Shown here: positions 1 to 7,819 of the stretch, piece after piece
Numbering within the stretch: position 1 is the first letter of the stretch
Layout: every line of letters begins with the position of its first letter
Assembly (NCBI GenBank): GCA_910574995.1
Contig: CAJTCS010000001.1
Span: forward strand, 248,001-312,000
Direction of reading: 5' to 3'
Source: Oscillospiraceae bacterium
GTDB taxonomy: Bacteria; Bacillota; Clostridia; Oscillospirales; Acutalibacteraceae
Length of the DNA stretch: 64,000 nt
Notes under the pieces: generated by a model
What the model was told of the DNA's origin: nothing
Seen by the model: the letters and a program-made list of their open reading frames with translations, nothing else
The model's database searches: none
Position numbers and translations under genes: made by a program

Positions 1-53
1 TCGCCTACAACAATTTCCTTGCCCTCGGTCTTATACTCTTTTACGCTTGTCAT
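1..53 (-). CDS. N-terminal 17 codons of an unidentified protein, cut by the window edge
   Basis: The reading frame starts at an ATG complementary to positions 51-53 and runs off the left edge. A strong ribosome binding site (AGGAGG, complementary to 62-67) lies 8-9 bases upstream. The visible peptide begins MTSVKEYKTEGKEIVVG. I do not recognise it. It lies downstream of nrdD on the same strand, where an nrdG activase is often found, but these residues do not resemble an NrdG start. The MITE-like element between them argues against tight coupling with nrdD. Confidence 0.6.
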   Translation of the reverse strand, partial: MTSVKEYKTEGKEIVVG

Positions 54-157
54 GTTGGTTTCCTCCTAATTATATTTTTCATGAACTATTCCCTTCGCGC
101 GGGGACACGCATATTCCAATAACCCTGTATCTCCCATCCCCCGCCCCATATCCAGTT

Positions 158-322
158 TAGGGCTTGTTTGAAAATAGAGAAAGTGCCGGAATTTTTGTTC
201 AAAACGGAGCGGTTTCAAGGCGGAAACCGCAAGAAAACCTTTCGGTTTTCGAGGATTTCCAACACAGGAAACGCCCGTTTTGGGCAAAAAGACGGTGTTT
301 GCGATTTTTCACACGAGCCCTA
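158..322. mobile_element. MITE-like element of about 165 bp with TA-ended terminal inverted repeats
   Basis: The left end (158-175, TAGGGCTTGTTTGAAAAT) and the right end (304-322, read in reverse as TAGGGCTCGTGTGAAAAAT) are imperfect inverted copies of each other. Both ends finish in TA, the target used by IS630/Tc1-type transposases. The interior has no credible gene but holds hairpins, for example GAAAACC/GGTTTTC around 233-250 and GCGGTTTC/GGAAACCGC around 209-230. I read it as a non-autonomous element moved by a transposase encoded elsewhere. The whole 54-418 gap has no gene. Confidence 0.55.
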
Positions 323-345
323 GATTTGATAGCTTCAAAATATAC

Positions 346-381
346 GCGGTCCAGGGGCGTTAGGCCCTGGCAGGGCGCGGG
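346..381. repeat. GC-rich hairpin motif with a relative near 11.2 kb
   Basis: The core CCAGGGGCGTTAGGCCCTGG folds into a short hairpin. A related string occurs at about 11226-11262, where the core reads CCAAGGGGTGTTAGGCC in the same flanking context (GCGG before, GGGC after). It lies between the nrdD stop and the MITE-like element and has no T-run, so it is not an obvious terminator. It may be a small dispersed repeat family. Confidence 0.4.
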
Positions 382-418
382 ACAGCGTCTCGCGGCCTTG
401 CCCTTGCGCCGCGGGCGC

Positions 419-2716
419 TCAGCGGATGAGGCAGGTGTAGTCGGGCACGTCGTGATATTTGCTGCGCAGTTCCTCCAGCTTACTGAGCGGCACGCCTTCC
501 CCGGCCTTGCGGCCGCAGCGGGGGCATACGTCGCCAATGATGCCGTTATACCCGCACACGGGGTCCCGGTCTACCGGGTGGTTGACAGAGCCGTAGCCGA
601 TGCCCGCCTCTTTCATACAGCGGACGACGCTTTCAAAGGCTTCTATGTTCTTGCACACGTCCCCGTCCAGTTCTACATAGCTGATGTGCCCGGCATTGGT
701 CAGGGCGTGGAAGGGGGCCTCCTTCTGGATTTTTTCGAACGCGCCGATGGGGTAATACACAGGTACATGGAAGGAGTTTGTATAATAGCCCCGGTCGGTA
801 ATACCGGGGATCTTGCCATATTTTTTCTGGTCGATGCGCACGAACCGCCCGGAAAGGCCTTCGGCTGGGGTGGCCAATAAGGTGAAATTCAACCCTGTCT
901 TTTCCGAAAGGCTGTCCATATACCCCCGCATGTGGGTGACGATCTCTAGGCCCAGCTTATAGCTCTCCTGGCTTTCCCCGTGGTGCTTGCCTGTCAGGGC
1001 CTTCAGGGTCTCGGCCAGGCCGATGAATCCTACAGACAGGGTGCCGTGCTTCAACACCTCGGCTACCGAGTCGTTCCGGCCCAGCTTTTCCGAATCGATC
1101 CACACGCCCTGGCCCATCAGGAAGGGATAGTTGTACGCTTTTTTGCTGCATTGTATTTTAAAGCGGTGCAACAGCTGTTCAGCGGCCAAGTCCATGCGTG
1201 CATCCAAAATTTTATAAAACCGCTTGATATCCTTTTGCGCCTCTATGCCGATGCGGGGCAGGTTGATGGAGGTGAAGCTCAGGTTGCCCCGGCCGCAGGT
1301 GGTTTCGCGGCTTTTGTCGTGATGGTTCCCCATTACCCGGGTGCGGCAGCCCATGTAGGCCACCTCGGTGTCATAGTCCCCTGGCTTGTAGTATTGCAGG
1401 TTGAAGGGCGCGTCGATAAAGCTGAAGTTGGGGAACAGCCGCTTGGCGGAAACCCGCATGGCCAGCTTGAACAGGTCATAGTTGGGGTCGCCCTCGTTGT
1501 AGTTCACCCCCTCCTTCACCTTGAAGATCTGTACCGGGAAGATAGGCGTCTCCCCATCCCCCAGGCCAGCCTCTGTGGCCAGCAGCAGGTTGCGGATGAC
1601 CATACGGCCCTGCTCGCTGGTGTCCGTGCCGTAGTTCAGGGAGGAGAAGGGCACCTGGGCCCCAGCCCGGGAATTCATGGTGTTCAGGTTGTGCACCAGG
1701 GCTTCCATGGCCTGGTAGGTGGCCCGGTCGGTCTCCCGCCAGGCGGCCTCTTTGGCATAGGCGCAGGCGTCCTCCGCTTCTTCGGTGATGATCTCCTCGA
1801 AGCCGCCCTCCTTCTGGTGCCGGGGCACAAAGGCCGTGAACCGTTGGCTGTATGCGTCCACGTTTTTCATGGTCACCTTCCGGCCCAGCTCCAGCCGGGC
1901 GGCGTCTACCAGGGCCTCGGCATGGCTGTAGGGCATGCCCTTATGGATCTGCAGGAACTGTATCAGCGCCTTGAAATACTCTTTGCAATAGGTCTTATCC
2001 ACCCCCAGGGCCATGGCGTAGTCGAAAATGGGCACGCTTTGGCCGCCGTGCATCTCGTTTTGGTTGGCCTGTATGGCGATGCAGGCCAGGGCGGCGTAGC
2101 TGCGGATATCCTTGGGTTCCCGCAGGTAGCCGTGGCCGGTAGAAAAGCCGTTTTTAAACAGCTTGACCAGGTCGATCTGGCAGCAGGTCTCCGTCAATGT
2201 ATAGAAGTCCTTATCGTGGATGTGGATCTCCCCCTCGGCATGGGCATGGGCGATATGGGGGGGGATGACATATTTATCATAAAAGCTTTTGGCCCCCTCC
2301 GAGCCATACTTCAGCATGGTCCCCATGGCGGTGTCGGCGTTGATATTGGCGTTTTCCCGCTTCAGGTCCGCGTCCTCGGCAGGGACAAAGGTGAGGGCAG
2401 AGTAGATCTTCACCAGCTCGTCGTCCATCTCCCGCAGCTTCTGGTGCTCGGCCCGGTACAGGATATAGGCCTTGGCGGTTTTAGCATAGCCGGCGGCAAT
2501 CAGCTTCTCTTCTACAATATCTTGGGTCTGCTCCACAGTGGGGGACGTTTGCATTTTCTCCAGCTCGGCCACTACTTGGGCGGTCAGCCGGTCCAGCTCC
2601 TTGTCGCTGAACTTTTCTGTGGCAATGCGCACGTTGGCCTTGAAAATGGCGGCCCGTATTTTGGCGGCGTCAAAGGGGGCTTGTTCCCCGCTGCGCTTTA
2701 TAATGGTCTTCAACAT
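419..2716 (-). CDS. nrdD: Anaerobic (class III) ribonucleoside-triphosphate reductase, lacking a recognisable glycyl-radical loop
   Basis: This enzyme reduces ribonucleoside triphosphates to deoxyribonucleotides in anaerobes. Residues 1-95 are an ATP-cone (MLKTIIKRSGEQAPFDAAKI), the allosteric domain. The barrel follows with family landmarks TCCQIDLVKLFKNGFSTGHG and SRAGAQVPFSSLNYGTD. A zinc-type Cys motif (CGYNG... then CPRCGR) lies near the C-terminus. The family normally continues with an RxxGY glycyl-radical loop after this site. Here the protein ends about 30 residues later in DYTCLIR with no such motif. I start at the ATG at 2714-2716 because it begins the ATP-cone and has GAGAGGA upstream; an ATG at 2737 would add seven residues. 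It is transcribed alone from a strong promoter with an NrdR box. No nrdG is visible in the window. The family call is secure, but activity without the loop is doubtful. Confidence 0.93.
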   Translation of the reverse strand: MLKTIIKRSGEQAPFDAAKIRAAIFKANVRIATEKFSDKELDRLTAQVVAELEKMQTSPTVEQTQDIVEEKLIAAGYAKTAKAYILYRAEHQKLREMDDELVKIYSALTFVPAEDADLKRENANINADTAMGTMLKYGSEGAKSFYDKYVIPPHIAHAHAEGEIHIHDKDFYTLTETCCQIDLVKLFKNGFSTGHGYLREPKDIRSYAALACIAIQANQNEMHGGQSVPIFDYAMALGVDKTYCKEYFKALIQFLQIHKGMPYSHAEALVDAARLELGRKVTMKNVDAYSQRFTAFVPRHQKEGGFEEIITEEAEDACAYAKEAAWRETDRATYQAMEALVHNLNTMNSRAGAQVPFSSLNYGTDTSEQGRMVIRNLLLATEAGLGDGETPIFPVQIFKVKEGVNYNEGDPNYDLFKLAMRVSAKRLFPNFSFIDAPFNLQYYKPGDYDTEVAYMGCRTRVMGNHHDKSRETTCGRGNLSFTSINLPRIGIEAQKDIKRFYKILDARMDLAAEQLLHRFKIQCSKKAYNYPFLMGQGVWIDSEKLGRNDSVAEVLKHGTLSVGFIGLAETLKALTGKHHGESQESYKLGLEIVTHMRGYMDSLSEKTGLNFTLLATPAEGLSGRFVRIDQKKYGKIPGITDRGYYTNSFHVPVYYPIGAFEKIQKEAPFHALTNAGHISYVELDGDVCKNIEAFESVVRCMKEAGIGYGSVNHPVDRDPVCGYNGIIGDVCPRCGRKAGEGVPLSKLEELRSKYHDVPDYTCLIR

Positions 2717-2772
2717 GTCAGCTTCGTGTCCTCTCATACATCCAGTTTCCGCGGCGGCCCGCCGCAGGTATC

Positions 2773-2801
2773 ATTATAACGCCTGTGGGATTTTCTGTCA
2801 A
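2773..2801 (-). promoter_or_regulatory. Sigma-A promoter of nrdD
   Basis: On the minus strand, TTGACA (complement of 2796-2801) and TATAAT (complement of 2773-2778) are perfect consensus boxes separated by 17 bases. Transcription would begin near 2766, giving a leader of about 50 bases to the nrdD start at 2716. Confidence 0.85.
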
Positions 2802-2816
2802 CACTATATCTTGTGT
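2801..2816. promoter_or_regulatory. NrdR box
   Basis: ACACTATATCTTGTGT matches the 16-base NrdR consensus (acaCwAtATaTwGtgt) at all but one of its constrained positions. It abuts the -35 box of the nrdD promoter, where NrdR binding would repress. NrdR sites usually come in pairs about three helical turns apart; I see no second good copy, only degenerate AT-rich sequence at 2822-2848. Confidence 0.8.
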
Positions 2817-2855
2817 GTTGTTGTCGCATTTTATCTATACCCATACAAAGTGTAC

Positions 2856-2889
2856 TGCCCCGGCATGGTTTCACAGCCACGCCGGGGCA
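2856..2889 (-). terminator. Hairpin downstream of aspS, possible weak terminator
   Basis: TGCCCCGGC (2856-2864) pairs perfectly with GCCGGGGCA (2881-2889) around a 16-base loop. It lies between the end of aspS and the nrdD promoter on the strand transcribed by aspS. No T-run follows, so intrinsic termination is uncertain. Confidence 0.35.
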
Positions 2890-3021
2890 GTTAGAACGCC
2901 GGTCCCCGCTATTGTTTCACGCTTGTGAAGGGCCTGTCATGCCAGCCCCGCGCCCTGCAAAAATTTTCTATGGGTTTTTTTTAAAAGCCTCCCATAAGGC
3001 GCCCAGGCCGGGCCCGGCCGG

Positions 3022-4800
3022 TCACGCCTGGGGTACGGTGATGCCCAGCTCGTCCAGCTGGGACTGGTCCACCGGCGCGGGGGCCTGGGTCATCAGCTCG
3101 CTCATGTTCTGTACCTTGGGGAAAGCCAGCACGTCGCGCATGCTGGCCGCGCCGGTCATCTGCATCAGCAGGCGGTCCAGCCCCAGGCCGATGCCCCCGT
3201 GGGGCGGCGCGCCAAAACGGAACGCATCCAGCAGGAAGCCAAACTTTTCGTGGGCCTCCTCATCGCTAAGGCCCAGCAGGGCGAAGATGCGCCCTTGCAG
3301 TTCGGGGTCTGTAATGCGGATGGAGCCGGAACACAACTCCATGCCGTTCATTACCAGGTCATAGGCCTTGGCCCGTACCCGGCCTTTGTCCGTCTCCAGG
3401 TAGGGCAGGCATTCGTCTAAGGGGGAGGTGAAGGGATGGTGCATAGCCACCCACTCGTTCAAATCCTCGTCGAACTCGAAGAAGGGCATTTCGGTGATCC
3501 ACAACAGGTTGCGCATGCCCTGGGGCACGACGCCCAGTTTCTGTGCGGTGATGGTGCGCAGGTAGCCCAGCTGGGAGAGCACATGGCTGGTTTTGGAATC
3601 GGCAATGACCAGCAGCACGTCCCCGGCCTGGGCGCCCGTTTTTTCATAGATGGCCTGCATCTCCTCTTCCTTCATAAACTTGAGGAAGGAGCCGGCAGGG
3701 CCCTCGGGCAGCAACCGCACCCAGGCCACGCCCTTGCCGCCAATGCCCTTTACGGCTTCGGTGAGCTTGTCGATCTCCTTGCGTGACAAAGCTTTCACCG
3801 CGTCCTTTGCCAGGATAGCCCGCACGCTGCCCCCGCCGGCCACGGCGTTTGCGAAGACCCCAAAGCCGCACCCCTTTACCAGCCCGCTGATGTCCTGTAT
3901 CTCCATACCATAGCGGGTGTCCGGCTTGTCCGAGCCATACCGCTCCATGGCCTCTTTATAGGTCATACGGGGCAGGGGCAAGGGGATGTCCACATCCAGC
4001 ACCTCGCGGAACACATGGCGCACAAAGCCCTCCGCCATAGACAGCACGTCCTCTACGTCTACGAAGGACATCTCCATATCGATCTGCACGAACTCCGGCT
4101 GGCGGTCAGCCCGCAGCTCCTCGTCACGGAAGCAGCGGGCCAGCTGGATATACCGGTCGAAGCCAGCCACCATGGAAAGCTGCTTGTACAGCTGGGGGGA
4201 CTGGGGCAGCGCGTAAAACTCCCCCTGGTGCAGGCGGGAAGGGACCAAGAAGTCCCGGGCGCCCTCTGGGGTGGAACGGATGAGCATGGGCGTCTCGATC
4301 TCGATAAAGCCGTTATCGTAGAAGTAATCCCGGGTGGCCTTGGAAAGCTTATGGCGCATCAGCAGGTTCCGCTGAAGCTCTGGCCTGCGCAGGTCCAAAT
4401 AGCGGTATTGCAGCCGCAGCTCTTCGTTGGCCTTGGAGTTCTCCACGACCTCAAAGGGCGGCGTTTCCGAGCCGTTGAGCACCCGCAGCTCTTCCACGAA
4501 GATCTCCACGTCCCCGGTGGGGATGTCCTTGTTTTTCGAGGTGCGTTCCCGCACCGTGCCCACCGCTGCCAGCACAAACTCGGCCCGCACCCGGAAAGCC
4601 TTTTCAAAGGCCTCTTTACCGCTGTCTTCGTCAAAGGCCAACTGCACGATGCCGGTACGGTCGCGCAGGTCGATAAAAATCAGCTGGCCCAGGTCCCGCT
4701 GGCGCTGGCACCAGCCGAACACCACCGCCTTTTCCCCTGCGTGCTCCATGCGGAATTCCCCGCAATAGCGGCTCCGTTTCAGGCCCTGTATGGTCTCCAT
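3022..4800 (-). CDS. aspS: Aspartyl-tRNA synthetase
   Basis: It charges tRNA-Asp with aspartate in the cytoplasm. The 592-residue length is normal for the bacterial type. An N-terminal OB-fold anticodon-binding domain (about residues 1-110) is followed by the class II core: FRDEELRADRQPEFVQID is motif 2 and GIGLGLDRLLMQMTG is motif 3. The bacterial GAD insertion lies between them, around residues 290-410. The ATG at 4800 gives the standard N-terminus and is preceded by GAGAGGGGAT. No T-box leader fits in the short upstream gap. I cannot tell from sequence whether it is the discriminating or non-discriminating form. Identification is secure. Confidence 0.97.
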   Translation of the reverse strand: METIQGLKRSRYCGEFRMEHAGEKAVVFGWCQRQRDLGQLIFIDLRDRTGIVQLAFDEDSGKEAFEKAFRVRAEFVLAAVGTVRERTSKNKDIPTGDVEIFVEELRVLNGSETPPFEVVENSKANEELRLQYRYLDLRRPELQRNLLMRHKLSKATRDYFYDNGFIEIETPMLIRSTPEGARDFLVPSRLHQGEFYALPQSPQLYKQLSMVAGFDRYIQLARCFRDEELRADRQPEFVQIDMEMSFVDVEDVLSMAEGFVRHVFREVLDVDIPLPLPRMTYKEAMERYGSDKPDTRYGMEIQDISGLVKGCGFGVFANAVAGGGSVRAILAKDAVKALSRKEIDKLTEAVKGIGGKGVAWVRLLPEGPAGSFLKFMKEEEMQAIYEKTGAQAGDVLLVIADSKTSHVLSQLGYLRTITAQKLGVVPQGMRNLLWITEMPFFEFDEDLNEWVAMHHPFTSPLDECLPYLETDKGRVRAKAYDLVMNGMELCSGSIRITDPELQGRIFALLGLSDEEAHEKFGFLLDAFRFGAPPHGGIGLGLDRLLMQMTGAASMRDVLAFPKVQNMSELMTQAPAPVDQSQLDELGITVPQA

Positions 4801-4888
4801 CCCAATCGATCCCCTCTCTTGTCACAGGATTTTTTCTGCCCCTAATCATAGCACAGGCCGCGCCGCTTTGCAAGGGCCCGCCTGGCCG

Positions 4889-5539
4889 TCAGCGGGCCTT
4901 TGCGCGCGTGTTTTCCACAATGCCCCGGGATTCTTCACACAGCCGGGTAATCTCATCCCACCGGCCGTTTTCGATCAGGTCCGCCGTGACCATGTACGAC
5001 CCGCCGCAGGCGCAGATGCAGGGGCAGGCACAATACTCGGCCAGGTTCTGCAGGGAGACGCCGCCGGTAGGCATTACCTTGAACTGGGGGAAGGGCGCGC
5101 TCATGGCCTTAATTTTGGCAAGCCCGCCGGACTGCTCCGCCGGGAAGAACTTGACGACCTCCAGCCCAAATTTCAAGGCGGCGTGATAGTCGGTGGGCGT
5201 GGTGCACCCGGGGAAGATAGGCACGCCCTTTTGCTGGGCGTATGCCACCAGTTCCCCGTCAAACCCCGGCGTCACGATGAATTCCCCCCCGGCTGCCAGG
5301 GCCAGGTCTATGTGCCCTGTGGTGGTGACGGTACCCGCCCCCACCAGCATGTCCGGGCAGGCTTCTTTCATCAAGCGCATGGCCGTGTCCGCCCCCGCCG
5401 CCCGGAACGTCACCTCTGCCACAGGCACGCCGCCTGCGCACAGGGCCCGGGCCAGGGGCGCCGCGTCCCGCTCCGGGTGTGTCAGCTTGATTACCGGCAC
5501 GATGCCGACGCGGGCAATGGCCTCTTCAATTTTGTTCAT
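4889..5539 (-). CDS. KDPG/KHG-type aldolase (2-keto-3-deoxy-6-phosphogluconate aldolase family)
   Basis: This 216-residue class I aldolase cleaves 2-keto-3-deoxy sugar-acid phosphates to pyruvate and an aldehyde. Family signatures are present: GIVPVIKL at the N-terminus, EVTFR near residue 42, VGAGTV near 66, and the Schiff-base lysine in VVKFFPAE near residue 130, followed by MPTGGV. Near residue 170 the sequence is unusually cysteine-rich (CACPCICACGG). The gene lies 54 bases downstream of a sugar-acid dehydratase on the same strand, so the two probably form an Entner-Doudoroff-like operon for a hexonate or uronate. The exact substrate cannot be read from sequence. AGGAGAG precedes the ATG. 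Confidence 0.92.
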   Translation of the reverse strand: MNKIEEAIARVGIVPVIKLTHPERDAAPLARALCAGGVPVAEVTFRAAGADTAMRLMKEACPDMLVGAGTVTTTGHIDLALAAGGEFIVTPGFDGELVAYAQQKGVPIFPGCTTPTDYHAALKFGLEVVKFFPAEQSGGLAKIKAMSAPFPQFKVMPTGGVSLQNLAEYCACPCICACGGSYMVTADLIENGRWDEITRLCEESRGIVENTRAKAR

Positions 5540-5593
5540 ATGCTCTCCTTTCCTGGGGGCGGCAGCCCCCGTAAGCTTGGCCTTCTTAAAGGC

Positions 5594-7342
5594 TTATTCA
5601 CCATAATCCAGGTACGCGCCCCGCATGGGGGAGGCGGCCAGCTGGGAGAAAAGGCGCAATACGCCCGATTTGTACTTCGGCTCTTTAGGCCGCCAGGCCT
5701 TTTTGCGCTCTTGCAGCACGGCTTCCATTTCCTCTGGGGACTTGCGCTGGCCTTTTACACCTACAATCTCCAGGACGCGCCCCTTTACGTCCAGGTGGAT
5801 TAGGTCGCCTTCCTCCACCAGGGCGATGGGCCCGCCGGCCTGGGCCTCGGGGCTGCAATGGCCGATGACCGGCCCGGTGGAAGCGCCGGAAAAGCGGCCG
5901 TCTGTAATGAGGGCAATGCTGCGGCCCAGCTCCTTGTCCGAGGAGATGGCTTCAGAGGTGTAGAACATCTCTGGCATGCCAGAGCCCTTGGGCCCCTCAT
6001 ACCGGATAAACACCGCGTCGCCAGGCTTTACCTTGTGGTGGATCACCGCGTCGATACAGTCCTCCTCGCTGTCAAAGGGGCGGGCGTTGAGGACGGCGGA
6101 GAACATCTCTTGGGGGCAGGCCGTATGTTTGATGACCGCGCCCTGGGGGGCTAGGTTCCCTTTTAAAATGGCAATCGACCCGTCTGTACCCAGGGCCTCC
6201 CCATAGGGCCGGATGATATCTTCTTTTTTTATGCCAATGCCATATTTCCTGTTGGCCTCTTCCAGCCGCCGCTGGCACCTTTCGTAAAAACCGTCCCGCT
6301 TCAGCCCCTCCAGGTTTTCGCCCAGGGTCTTCCCTGTCACGGTCATGGCGTCCAGGTGCAGGTGGGGTTTGATCTCCTCCATGATGGCGGGCACGCCCCC
6401 GGCATAGTAGAAGAACTCGGCGGGCCAGCGGCCGGCCGGGCGCACGTCCAGCAGGTACCGGGCCCCCCGGTGGAGCCTGTCGAAGGTGTCCCCTGTTATC
6501 TCGATGCCATATTCATGGGCAATGGCGGGCAGGTGCAACAGGCAGTTGGTAGAGCCGGAGATGGCCGCGTGCACCAATATGGCGTTTTCAAAGCTGTCCA
6601 GGGTAACGATGTCCGAGGGGCGCATGCCCGGTGAAAGGGCCAGCTTTACAGAGAGGGCCCCCGCCCTGCGGGCATAGTCCAGCAGGTCTGGGCTGGTGGC
6701 GGGCAGCAGGGCGCTGCCTGGCAGCGAGAGCCCCAAAGCCTCGGCCATAATCTGCATGGTAGAGGCCGTGCCGATGAAAGAGCAGGCCCCGCAGCTGGGG
6801 CAGGCGTTTTCCTTGGCCCAGTCCAGCTTTGCCTCATCGATCTCCCCCCGCTGGTACATGGCGCTGTACATGCCCAGCTGCTCCAGGGTCAGCAGTTCTG
6901 GCCCGGCGGCCATGGTGCCGCCTGTCACCACCACGGAAGGGATGCCTACCCGGGCCAGGCCCATAAGGTTGCCCGGAAGCCCCTTGTCACAGCTGGCCAG
7001 GTATACCCCCGCGTCGAAGGGGGTGGCGTTGGCCTGGATCTCGATCATGTTGGCAATCATCTCCCGGCTGGCCAAAGAGAAATTGATGCCGTCCGTGCCC
7101 TGGCTTTCGCCGTCGCAGATGTCCGTGCAGAAGTACCGGGCCCCCCGGCCCCCGGCTTCCCGGATGCCCTGGCACACGGCCTCCACCAGCTTGTCCAGGT
7201 GGCCGCTGCCCGGGTGGCTGTCGCCAAAGGTGCTTTCCACAAATATCTGCGGCTTCCCCAGGTCTTCCTTGGCCCAGCCTGTGCCCAGGCGCAGGGGGTC
7301 CAGTTCCGGCGCCAGCTCCCGCATTTTTTGACTGGTCAACAT
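5594..7342 (-). CDS. IlvD/Edd-family dehydratase, probably a sugar-acid dehydratase
   Basis: The 582-residue protein belongs to the Fe-S dehydratase family that includes dihydroxy-acid dehydratase, 6-phosphogluconate dehydratase and xylonate-type dehydratases. Fe-S or metal-ligand cysteines are visible in TDICDGESQG, ASCDKGLPGN and CPSCGACSFIGTASTM. DGRFSGAST is the family C-terminal signature. The pairing with a KDPG-type aldolase just downstream favours a sugar-acid substrate over branched-chain amino acid synthesis; no ilv genes are nearby. Translation starts at ATG 7342 after AGGAGGAGAG. The upstream region is full of hairpins, including one just before the ribosome binding site. Family is secure; the substrate is inferred. 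Confidence 0.88.
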   Translation of the reverse strand: MLTSQKMRELAPELDPLRLGTGWAKEDLGKPQIFVESTFGDSHPGSGHLDKLVEAVCQGIREAGGRGARYFCTDICDGESQGTDGINFSLASREMIANMIEIQANATPFDAGVYLASCDKGLPGNLMGLARVGIPSVVVTGGTMAAGPELLTLEQLGMYSAMYQRGEIDEAKLDWAKENACPSCGACSFIGTASTMQIMAEALGLSLPGSALLPATSPDLLDYARRAGALSVKLALSPGMRPSDIVTLDSFENAILVHAAISGSTNCLLHLPAIAHEYGIEITGDTFDRLHRGARYLLDVRPAGRWPAEFFYYAGGVPAIMEEIKPHLHLDAMTVTGKTLGENLEGLKRDGFYERCQRRLEEANRKYGIGIKKEDIIRPYGEALGTDGSIAILKGNLAPQGAVIKHTACPQEMFSAVLNARPFDSEEDCIDAVIHHKVKPGDAVFIRYEGPKGSGMPEMFYTSEAISSDKELGRSIALITDGRFSGASTGPVIGHCSPEAQAGGPIALVEEGDLIHLDVKGRVLEIVGVKGQRKSPEEMEAVLQERKKAWRPKEPKYKSGVLRLFSQLAASPMRGAYLDYGE

Positions 7343-7362
7343 TTGCGCTCTCCTCCTTTTTG

Positions 7363-7801
7363 TTTGGGGATTGCATCCCCAAACCCCTGCCCAGAGACAA
7401 TTTTTGAAAAAATTTTCTCTGGGCTCTTTTAAAACTTGTCCTCGTGCATCCGCCTGCTGCTATGGGCAGGCTTGCCGCCCGGCAGCAGCCAGGCCGGCTT
7501 TTCGATTTTCCCTCTTTCAGCTACGCCGGTTTGCGCGCCTGCCGTCCCGCAGGTTTTGACAAAGTCAAAACTAAAAGCAAGTGTGGGCCGCCTGGAAAAC
7601 CCGCTTTCCAGCGGGCCAACATTCGTTTTTATGGTTTCAGAGCGCCCGCGCTCTGAAACCATAGGGACGGCCACTGGCAGTCGCCGTACGGTCCGGGCCG
7701 GGAAGTGCGCGGCTATAAACCGGCAGCGAAGCGGGCTTCCCGGGATGGGATTCTTAAGGGCCTTTGGCCCTTAAGCGGGAGAGTGAGGGCAGAGCCCTCA
7801 C
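7363..7801. repeat. Gene-free region packed with perfect inverted repeats
   Basis: This 477-base gap between two minus-strand genes has no credible gene but at least six strong hairpins: TTTGGGGAT/ATCCCCAAA (7363-7383), CCCAGAGA/TCTCTGGG (7388-7421, with an AT-rich centre), GTTTTGAC/GTCAAAAC (7553-7571), 15-bp perfect arms around a 2-base loop (7631-7662), CTTAAGGGCC/GGCCCTTAAG (7753-7775) and TGAGGGC/GCCCTCA near 7784-7801. Spacers are not equal, so it is not a CRISPR array. It may be a fused series of REP-like or MITE-like elements, with the first hairpins possibly acting in the dehydratase leader. Confidence 0.6.
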
Positions 7802-7819
7802 AACCCTTGCGTATGAGGA

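Noticed and set aside
980-2779. 599-codon open frame on the plus strand inside nrdD
   Set aside because: It lies antisense to a well-conserved gene in high-GC DNA, has no domain and no ribosome binding site.
7363-7801. Repeated hairpins as a CRISPR array
   Set aside because: The repeats differ in sequence, spacers are unequal and no cas gene is in the window.
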